This document shows, piece after piece, positions 60,601 through 64,000 of a stretch of DNA of 64,000 nt. Each line of letters starts with the position of its first letter. Positions within the stretch are counted from its first letter, which is position 1. The stretch covers positions 326,936 to 390,935 of the forward strand of contig NZ_JAJQYA010000001.1 in NCBI RefSeq assembly GCF_021729155.1. Direction: 5' to 3'. Both the position numbers and the translations under genes were made by a program. The notes beneath the pieces are model-generated. The model worked only from the letters and a program-made list of their open reading frames with translations. It searched no databases and was not told the origin of the DNA. This DNA is from Membranihabitans marinus (lineage in GTDB: Bacteria > Bacteroidota > Bacteroidia > Chitinophagales > Saprospiraceae).

Positions 60601-63600
60601 CAACATATGTCATCCGAGTGGAAGATACTACTGGTACTAGATCTTATTACGACTTAAGTGATACGATAAAATATGGATTAGGAGCTGATTTTGTCAGTGC
60701 AGTGGTAACCTATGGTGGACCAGATGGCTTACAGACTGGATTAGTTACAGCCAGTCCAATGGATACAGCTTATCAGATCGTAGATGATGAATATATAGAA
60801 AACTTTGGAGTAGATAGTTTCTATGTAGAAGTAGTCTTTACTGTAGATCCCAATACAATAACAGCGGAAAGTGCAGACTGTGATTATACAAATGACGGAG
60901 GGGGCAATAGTGGTTTGACCAACGTAGCTGTGATCAATGATGGTGTGCCCGTTTCAAGGGATTCTACTTGTCAACCCATCCCAATGCCTGGGGTTTTGAT
61001 GACGAAGGATGTTTTGGTCAACGCAATGCCTACTGGCAATGTCAATGAATTTACCACCACCTATGTCATCCGAGTGGAAGACACTACGGGTACTAGATCT
61101 TATTATGATTTAAGTGATACGCTAAAATATGGATTAGGAGCTGATTTTGTCAGTGCAGTGGTAACCTATGGTGGACCAGATGGCTTGCAAACTGGATTAG
61201 TTACAGCCAGTCCAGTAGATACGGCTTATCAGATCGTAGATGATGAGTATGTAGAGAACTTTGGAGTAGATAGTTTTTATGTAGAAGTAGTGTTTACTGT
61301 AGATCCCAATACATTAACAGCGGAAAGTGCAGACTGTGATTATACAAATGACGGAGGAGGCAATAGTGGTCTAACCAACGTAGCTGTTATCAACGATGGG
61401 GTACCTGTTTCAAGGGATTCTACTTGTCAACCCATCCCAATGCCTGGGGTATTGATGACGAAGGATGTATTGGTCAACGCTATGCCTACTGGCAACGTCA
61501 ATGAATTTACCACCACCTATGTGATCCGAGTGGAAGATACTACTGGCACTAGATCTTATTATGATTTAAGTGATACGATAAAATATGGTTTAGGAGCAGA
61601 CTTTGTCAGTGCAGCGGTAACCTATGGTGGACCTGATGGCTTGCAGACTGGAATTGTTACAGTCAGTCCAATGGATACGGCCTATCAGATCGTAGATGAT
61701 GAATATATAGAAAATTTTGGAGTAGACAGTTTTTATGTAGAAGTGGTATTTACCATAGACCCCAATACATTAACAGCGGAAAGTGCGGACTGTGATTATA
61801 GTAATGATGGAGGGGCGAATAGTGGTTTGACCAACGTAGCTGTTATCAACGATGGTGTACCAATTTCTCGAGATTCCACTTGTCAACCTATCCCAATGCC
61901 AGGAGTCTTGATGACGAAGGATGTATTGGTAAATGCCATGCCTACAGGCAATATCAATGAATATACAACGACTTATGTTCTTAGAGTTGAAGACACAACA
62001 GGGATTAGAGCTTATTATGATTTAAGCGATACGATAAAATATGGTTTAGGAGCTGATTTTGTCAGTGCTGTGGTCACTTATGGTGGAGGAGATAATTTGC
62101 AGACCAGTATTTTGAATGCCAATCCGACGGATACTGCCTACCAAATAGTGGATGATGAATATGTTGAGAATTTTGGAGTTGATAGTTTCTATGTAGAGGT
62201 AATCTTTACTATAGATCCCAATGTCATAACAGCAGAAAGTGCTGATTGTGATTATAGTAACGATGGTGGGGCGAATAGTGGATTGACCAACGTAGCCGTA
62301 ATCAACGACGGTGTCCCAATATCTCGCGATACAACTTGTCAGCCTATTCCAATGCCTGGAGTCTTGATGACGAAGGATGTATTGGTGAATGCCATGCCTA
62401 CTGGCAATGTCAATGAATATACTACCACCTATGTTATTCGAGTAGAAGATACCACGGGTAATTTGGCATACTATGACTTAAGTGATACCATTAAATATGG
62501 ATTAGGTGCGAATTTTGTCAGTGCAGAAGTTACTTATGGTGGAACGAATGGATTGCAGACAACTATTATTACAGCCAATTCAATAGATACAGCATACCAG
62601 ATTGTGGATAATGAGACGGTAGAAAATTTTGAAATAGATAGCTTCTATGTGGAAGTAATCTTTACTATTGATCCGAATATTTTGACCGCAGAAAGTGCGG
62701 ACTGTGATTATAGTAATGACGGAGGAGGCAATAGTGGTCTGACCAACGTAGCTGTTATCAATGATGGTGTACCGATTAGTCGAGATTCCACTTGTCAGCC
62801 CATCCCAATGCCTGGGGTCTTGATGACGAAGGATGTATTGGTGAATGCCATGCCGACAGGTAATTTAAATGAATTCACTACCATCTACGTCATCCGAGTA
62901 GAGGATACCACAGGGGTGAGAGCTTATTATGATTTAAGTGATACCATCAAGTATGGCTTGGGAGCTGACTTTATTAGTGCGGAAGTTACTTACGGAGGAC
63001 CAGATGGTTTACAGACTGGTATTGTTACGGCCAATCCTATGGATACAGCCTACCAGATAGTAGATAATGAGTATATTGAAAATTTTGGCGTAGATAGTTT
63101 CTATGTAGAGGTAGTCTTTACGATAGATCCCAATACATTAACAGCGGAAAGTGCGGACTGTGATTATAGCAATGATGGTGGAGGCAACAGTGGTCTGACC
63201 AACGTAGCTGTTATCGATGATGGTGTACCGATTAGTCGAGATTCGACTTGTCAGCCTGTACCAATGCCAGGGGTATTGTTGACCAAGGATGTATTGGTGA
63301 ATGCCATGCCGACAGGTAATTTAAATGAATTTATTACCACCTACGTCATCCGAGTAGAGGATACCACAGGGGTGAGAGCTTACTACGATTTAAGCGATAC
63401 GATAAAATATGGGGCTGGAGCTGACTTTATCAGTGGACTGGTTACCTATGGGGGAGATGATAATTTACAGACCAGTATATTAAATGCGAATCCAACAGAT
63501 ACGGCCTACCAAATAGTGGATGATGAGTATGTAGAGAACTTTGGGGTAGATAGTTTCTATGTAGAGGTAGTCTTTACGATAGATCCCAATACATTAACAG

Positions 63601-64000
63601 CGGAAAGTGCTGACTGTGACTATAGTAATGATGGAGGAGCCAATAGTGGTCTGACCAACGTAGCCGTTATCAATGATGGGGTACCTGTTTCAAGGGATTC
63701 TACTTGTCAACCTGTGCCAATGCCAGGAGTATTGTTGACCAAGGATGTATTGGTGAATGGTATGCCTACTGGCAATGTGAATGAGTTTACCACCACCTAT
63801 GTTATTCGAGTAGAAGATACCACAGGAGTAAGAGCTTACTATGATTTAAGCGATACGATAAAATATGGGGCTGGAGCTGAGTTTATCAGTGGACTGGTTA
63901 CCTATGGAGGAGATGATAATTTGCAGACCAGTATATTAAATGCGAATCCAACAGATACGGCCTACCAGATCGTAAATGATGAGTATGTAGAGAACTTTGG
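45651..64000 (+). CDS. Giant secreted surface protein with SprB-like and 152-residue repeats, 3' end beyond window
   Basis: I read this frame without a stop from ATG 45651 through the non-repeat part and at intervals through the repeats: at least 6116 codons, still open at the window end. Layout by residue: a 31-residue basic extension, then a hydrophobic signal (about 32-50, ending TSAQ); a region to about 700 starting DWSTYFGG and rich in YFGG/GD-G-S turns, like SBBP-type propellers; Cys-containing Ig/PKD-like modules (about 707-2060); SprB-like repeats (about 2067-2680, VTDANGC motifs); then 152-residue repeats to the end. Such proteins are surface adhesins or gliding-type filaments, usually exported by the type IX system; the sorting domain would be downstream, so export is inference. 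A likely paired-Cys bridge occurs in each repeat. Confidence 0.93.
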   Translation, partial: MLNKVWYRLSMFIIWAKETARHVKLSVLNLSYEKFLIYTLFLLLSGQTSAQSPHPVLDWSTYFGGTTGNRGLHYVVGDDGSTYFGSVVVSGGWDGDANYGDGGTVTTPDAWQTDFGTANNPFSNSLIGKFSPDGELEYSSYLRTNHSDQVIAIGQDDDYVYYLCNIYSAKNEPSNPITVQTTANNFGLASRNNSLFCYLAKVEKSTMTPVLVTELPGSEHGFLGSGSYIYSPRDENIGIVAEDGYAYITNTRLKYGNSNKDSWGYVIKPDNTGVLLPGLDNAGKPNLGIEIGRQMIAENGDLILLGAAKGNSGDFLTTDGTDFAGPNNTYDMFLRRYDRNGNLVFSTLFGGSNSEKTRMAETYRSVMNLVELPNGNIVVSGMTLSNDIVYSDGTIDDDTRDDIFMVTYDGQGQKLWTKAYIFSNVYTRYLTLEPHPDGESVIVYSVIFQGSDNDFEITADAIQPDPGDRFDLYIAFVDGSTGNTNYGTYWGGDSQDYPSDWAYRRSIVVDGNDILFTGYSHSTDLITTPGATREEDGIYLILNSDGSLKTSAVIDVNPIEVVIDGDYIYVFGDNYYAFNTSSVNAMQPMAISNGDPTRIVKICRKTGKVVYKTYLGGRNSWDAWLDEFDKYWLDGERFKTNPRFIDGKLYVGSSIGDPEEYPTTTDAHQPIYTPDAALYKNFSDLTFFSFDLEKEVNWLDNTLSPTEQSTCINGLIGPITGNRVIVDPDELPDIYRDGIETYPEQKATYQWQQADSPGGPWEDINGAILQDYHPSKAGSVDIFFRRIALDPNNCSPHDTISISNVHSVIINNDVAPVADAGLAATICMGQTWQLGGVPAATGGVPPYTYHWTPESGLMNLADTNIARPVVQPDLYSIYTLEVTDAAGCQDLDQVPIKVWSYDAGPDKYLCGDEYGVRIGTFRPAGEDGIVYDWSVVSGDFGSLSCTDCDRPIASPNTNTVYEVEVTFPSDAGGTCSFTDQVIVNVVNEPITDFAGPDMATCLNNFISIHENYDTITIGNPSLPTTPGYKYQWTPLNGYIDLSEQNDPTLTFSNRNFFPDNHEVTYTLTMLTPEGCEFKDEVTVYTLKADMGPDRCATKVIGDQFNSDPYQGNALYTYNILEGDGRLDIDGDCMGDDINGTISGPNLTSVRVLENEMAAEGSSNLVEQIIEYKGFVCKDTVRIEMCEVGGCDFDIASDDNNCLVAGPNDTLTLIPVTGGLPWPDNSEWTFEWTNSDGDILSTEYSLKVVDANEEWYFLKITAFSAFDFDDACSDVEGGRPPEYVTCIDSIKINELGSGLPTVNLQDYNICRGDSVFIGDPLSAFNFEWSGVSESGIVTDNNPRVSPSETTEYTVIVHDEMTGCFITDTVEVAVNHVEANAGKTPRFICEGAVIQLGEDEAVEGWSYQWQPTVAPWRQAPPNTTMPASMGDTLAQPYVLIAAPLTFYLEVTDDESGCVDRDTLQVNLSRAPKVEARDPGVICLGDDVLIGTIENNPDYNYEWFPTTGLDCSTCSEASASPAVTTDYVLTVRYNNPACHADTILSIQVEVNEADITMAGNQTFCPSAGALNLLGPGANTNQGNAITAYSWTPTLNMDNPNIASPTVDPAPINQTTYTVNITDINGCKAQGMITYSPTLRASAGSDKELCLGERVTIGSASNTGSISWTGLSGAPLAALSSTNQPFVEFDSEISGAGTFNYQVTINSGGCTSSDIITIEVTGIDPLPPLESITLCRNSCGVIGFENTEPNQAFYWNPTVGLDNIFGSMTGVCVDSVSRTYTLIKEDELTGCVTSTEVSVEVSDLEAPEAVLPDISACFGQIIDLEPYIIGETGNETYDWSPSTGLSNPFIKNPILNTNDVGMGVYTYELTVTDEHGCTRSTAIDIVISDDGCCTPPVINTIVNDAECGLDNGLASIVLPMDPSNYIIEWATTEGDLSLDHTQRSNIGLGSYRVKVVETAYSEFAACYAEELLVVGTNAENPVVSQLVNIAANCSEGTLGMVELSPRHYNYRWSDGGTGYLRNDLEPGCYVVEMNAVGQSCSDLFEVCVKSSDEGLAVNVTTENPTCGSDNGSIFFEPIGGQAPYFIEWSDGSIDVFRDNLPVGVYDVTVTDATGCSKDTMILLTNAMNSNYDITVETRDPLCAGENTGRIIVDLVNGASTPPHQIMILNNYGLTLSMNDTLDGLLPGDYTVVIVNGSGCWVESEVVRLNDPPTMHLDIDRIEAADCNDEYGSIELHVNGGSPSYTYLWGPDGQTTQNLIGVESGTYTISVTDANGCILSSQQTIGSEEDCCPRIGIQSSVVVDSECGMSTGTAAVVPTGSPSGYTFNWYNSNDMEISTDSLITGLLPGAYRVVVRADVPACTDSVEYVLTVGSLQGPRISISSVTDATCMDADGSATVMVDEGVGPYNYLWSNGQTGNTLTNVVAGIYSVVVTDANGCTETEVVTIGESSGDLSVSIIGSDAACNGSNGSTTVNVSGGTAPFTYLWNTGSTSKNLINLVAGYYEVLVTDANGCSTLASVAIGNQGGPELTATVNSDVLCIGDASGIIHLSSSTPGTLLALSDDQGLIVGTGPVIENLWAGTYHATAYTELGCRTVTIIEIAEPAEVLDLEITSIELPICDMNNPGGVLGIDVMGGSPNYSYNWSNGGSSKDLINITGGAYSVMVTDANGCVVAEGYELELDPNCSTDIQFEKELAGLTPTGTVNEFLLEYNLIARNDDVTQGYYSLYDSIAFADGVSVVGSPSITYLGGDGLSGMINTMYDGVSDELIVMNDTVGPGMVDTFRVSYILQMDYSVISPALADCDPSNNAGNTGLTNVASLVSPIDEILDSVCVPIPLPGVRLTKEILTDAMPTGNGYEYTTTYVILVEDTTGLRVFYDLSDTIMFGLGANFESAVITYGGSNGLQTSLVTASTTDTAYQIVDDEAVENFEVDSFYVEVTFTVDHSVLTSESADCDYTNDGGGNSGLTNVAVINDGVPVARDTVCQPIPKPGLMMTKEVLVNAMPTGNVNEYTTTYVIRVEDTTGYRAYYDLSDTIKYGLGAEFVSATVSYGGADGLQTGLVTANPVDTAYQIVDDEYIENFGVDSFYVEVVFTIDPNTLTAESADCDYSNDGGGNSGLTNVAVINDGVPIARDSTCQPIPMPGVLMTKDVLVNAMPTGNVNEFTTTYVIRVEDTTGTRSYYDLSDTIKYGLGADFVSAVVTYGGDDNLQTSILNANPTDTAYQIVDDEYIENFGVDSFYVEVVFTIDPNTLTAESADCDYSNDGGGNSGLTNVAVINDGVPVSRDSTCQPIPMPGVLMTKEVLVNAMPTGNVNEFTTTYVIRVEDTTGTRSYYDLSDTIKYGLGADFVSAVVTYGGPDGLQTGIVTANPMDTAYQIVDDEFIENFGVDSFYVEVVFIIDPNTLTAESADCDYSNDGGGNSGLTNVAVINDGVPVSRDSTCQPIPMPGVLMTKEVLVNAMPTGNINEFTTTYVIRIEDTTGVRAYYDLSDTIKYGLGAEFVSGLVSYGGADGLQTSIITSSPMDTAYQIVDNEYVENFGVDSFYVEVVFTVDPNTLTAESADCDYSNDGGGNSGLTNVAVINDGVPISRDSTCQPIPMPGLLMTKDVLVNAMPTGNINEYTTTYVIRIEDTTGVRAYYDLSDTIKYGLGAEFVSGLVSYGGADGLQTVIVTTSPMDTAYQIVDNEYVENFGVDSFYVEVVFTIDPNTLTAESADCDYSNDGGGNSGLTNVAVINDGVPVSRDSTCQPIPMPGVLMTKDVLVNAIPTGNVNEFTTTYVIRVEDTTGNLAYYDLSDTIKYGLGANFVSGMVTYGGSNGLQTSMVTPSPMGTAYQIVDNETIENFEVDSFYVEVTFTIDPNTLTAESADCDYTNDGGDNSGLTNVAVINDGVPVFRDSTCQPIPMPGVLMTKDVLVNAMPTGNVNEFTTTYVIRIEDTTGVRAYYDLSDTIKYGLGANFVSGLVSYGGGDGLQTSIITASPMDTAYQIVDNEYVENFGVDSFYVEVVFTIDPNTLTAESADCDYTNDGGGNSGLTNVAVINDGVPVSRDSTCQPIPMPGLLMTKDILVNAMSTGNVNEYTTTYVIRVEDTTGIRSYYDLSDTIKYGLGAEFVSAEITYGGPDGLQTGIVTANPLDTAYQIVDDEYIENFGVDSFYVEVIFTIDPNTLTAESADCDYTNDGGGNSGLTNVAVIFDGVPMASDTICQPIPLPGVAMSKDILVEARPTGVVNQFTTIYVIRVEDTTGVRAYYDLSDTIKYGLGADFISAVVTYGGPDGLQTSIVTANPMDTAFQIVDDEVIENFGVDSFYVEVLFSIDPNVITEESADCDYTNDGGGNSGLTNVAVINDGVPLDRDTICQPIPLPSVYMTKEIIVDAMPTGNVNEYTTTYVIRVEDGAGNLAYYDLSDTIKYGLGAEFVSATVTYGGSNGLQTSIVTANPLDTAFQIVDDEVIENFEVDSFYVEVIFTIDPNILTAESADCDYSNDGGGNSGLTNVAVINDGVPIGRDTTCQPIPLPGVMMTKDVLVNAEPTGNINEFTTTYVIRVEDTTGHRAYYDLSDTIKYGLGADFISAEITYGGPDGLQTSIVTTNTTDTAYQIVNDEYIENFGVDSFYVEVVFTIDPNTLTAESADCDYSNDGGANSGLTNVAVIDDGVPMNSDTICQPIPMPGVLMTKDILVNALPTGNINEFSTTYVIRVEDTTGVRAYYDLSDTIKYGLGAEFVSAVVTYGGDDNLQTSILNANPTDTAYQIVDDEYIENFGVDSFYVEVVFTIDPNTLTAESADCDYTNDGGANSGLTNVAVINDGVPVSRDSTCQPIPMPGVLMTKDILVNALPTGNINEFTTTYVIRVEDTTGFRAYYDLSDTIKYGLGAEFVSAMVTYGGDDNLQTIILNANPTDTAYQIVDDEYIENFGVDSFYVEVVFTVDPNTLTAESADCDYTNDGGGNSGLTNVAVINDGVPVSRDSTCQPIPMPGVLMTKDVLVNAMPTGNVNEFTTTYVIRVEDTTGTRSYYDLSDTIKYGLGADFVSAVVTYGGPDGLQTGLVTASPMDTAYQIVDDEYIENFGVDSFYVEVVFTVDPNTITAESADCDYTNDGGGNSGLTNVAVINDGVPVSRDSTCQPIPMPGVLMTKDVLVNAMPTGNVNEFTTTYVIRVEDTTGTRSYYDLSDTLKYGLGADFVSAVVTYGGPDGLQTGLVTASPVDTAYQIVDDEYVENFGVDSFYVEVVFTVDPNTLTAESADCDYTNDGGGNSGLTNVAVINDGVPVSRDSTCQPIPMPGVLMTKDVLVNAMPTGNVNEFTTTYVIRVEDTTGTRSYYDLSDTIKYGLGADFVSAAVTYGGPDGLQTGIVTVSPMDTAYQIVDDEYIENFGVDSFYVEVVFTIDPNTLTAESADCDYSNDGGANSGLTNVAVINDGVPISRDSTCQPIPMPGVLMTKDVLVNAMPTGNINEYTTTYVLRVEDTTGIRAYYDLSDTIKYGLGADFVSAVVTYGGGDNLQTSILNANPTDTAYQIVDDEYVENFGVDSFYVEVIFTIDPNVITAESADCDYSNDGGANSGLTNVAVINDGVPISRDTTCQPIPMPGVLMTKDVLVNAMPTGNVNEYTTTYVIRVEDTTGNLAYYDLSDTIKYGLGANFVSAEVTYGGTNGLQTTIITANSIDTAYQIVDNETVENFEIDSFYVEVIFTIDPNILTAESADCDYSNDGGGNSGLTNVAVINDGVPISRDSTCQPIPMPGVLMTKDVLVNAMPTGNLNEFTTIYVIRVEDTTGVRAYYDLSDTIKYGLGADFISAEVTYGGPDGLQTGIVTANPMDTAYQIVDNEYIENFGVDSFYVEVVFTIDPNTLTAESADCDYSNDGGGNSGLTNVAVIDDGVPISRDSTCQPVPMPGVLLTKDVLVNAMPTGNLNEFITTYVIRVEDTTGVRAYYDLSDTIKYGAGADFISGLVTYGGDDNLQTSILNANPTDTAYQIVDDEYVENFGVDSFYVEVVFTIDPNTLTAESADCDYSNDGGANSGLTNVAVINDGVPVSRDSTCQPVPMPGVLLTKDVLVNGMPTGNVNEFTTTYVIRVEDTTGVRAYYDLSDTIKYGAGAEFISGLVTYGGDDNLQTSILNANPTDTAYQIVNDEYVENF
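51836..53690 (+). repeat. SprB-like repeat region within the giant gene
   Basis: Several degenerate 75-110-residue modules, each with a start like C-x-x-x-x-G-S, a middle GG-x-P-x-Y-x-Y-x-W-S-N-G, a turn such as LTNVVAGIYSVVVTDANG and a closing Cys. VTDANGC-type motifs occur near 51960, 52447, 52932, 53160 and 53632. The pattern is that of SprB repeats known from Bacteroidota gliding adhesins. The DNA is diverged, unlike the array that follows. Confidence 0.8.
53707..64000 (+). repeat. In-frame tandem array, exact 456-nt period, 21 complete units plus a partial 22nd
   Basis: A degenerate unit at 53707 is followed by units whose MTKD/LTKE-type start codon falls at 54159, 54615, 55071 and so on every 456 bases to 63735. 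(63735-54159)=9576=21x456, so there is no net indel across 21 units. Each 152-residue unit has T-Y-V-I-R-V-E-D, YYDLSDTIKYGLGA, a variable GLQT/NLQT segment, ENFGVDSFYVEV, SADCDYSNDGG and a closing STCQPIP. It resembles DUF11-type conserved repeats in overall style. The array continues past the window. Confidence 0.95.

Noticed and set aside
54159..64000. CRISPR-like array
   Set aside because: The repeats are 456 bases, in frame and protein-coding; there are no short repeats with unique spacers.

Overview
The window is a chromosomal segment from an AT-rich Bacteroidota, probably a marine or saprophytic member of the Saprospiria or a related class (the class is inference; the phylum is well supported). 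The phylum call rests on SusC/SusD pairs, a DUF1735-type lipoprotein, lipoproteins with short lipoboxes, and a giant secreted protein with SprB-like repeats. I saw no rRNA, tRNA or CRISPR.

Region 1 (1-7.6 kb) is the end of a polysaccharide-utilisation locus: the tail of an upstream SusC/SusD pair, a complete SusC/SusD pair and a surface lipoprotein, closed by a hairpin terminator. Region 2 (7.9-25 kb) is a same-strand run of about 14 catabolic genes. They encode a five-bladed propeller glycosidase-like lipoprotein, M20 amidohydrolase, GNAT acetyltransferase, neutral-ceramidase-like protein, GntP permease, two SDRs, alpha/beta hydrolase, TIM-barrel isomerase, PVC-type cytochrome dehydrogenase, ROK kinase, SIS protein, FAD oxidoreductase and phosphotriesterase-like hydrolase. 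The last seven are packed as one operon. Facing them is a minus-strand pair, 2-keto-3-deoxy-galactonokinase plus KDPG/KDPGal-type aldolase. Together these suggest uptake, trimming, oxidation and retro-aldol breakdown of an unusual (acylated or aminated) sugar; the substrate is not identified.

Region 3 (27-45 kb) is more patchy. It holds a sulfatase, a 5'-truncated and partly gene-converted copy of its 3' end 2 kb away, small membrane and lipoproteins, a GH95-like glycosidase with a multidomain esterase, an EEP-family lipoprotein, a degenerate DUF922-like protein, an FAD monooxygenase, and a minus-strand operon of six-hairpin-like lipoprotein, AGE epimerase and sugar porter. Intergenic DNA here carries three MITE-like elements with shared terminal inverted repeats. 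It also carries three copies of a hairpin module whose stem sequences differ completely between copies while the loops stay fixed.

Region 4 (45.6-64 kb) is one open reading frame that runs off the window: at least 6116 codons of secreted surface protein. Its layout is a long N-terminal extension with signal peptide, a beta-propeller-like region, Cys-containing Ig/PKD-like modules, SprB-like repeats, then an array of 152-residue repeats with an exact 456-nt period (21 complete and a 22nd cut by the window end).
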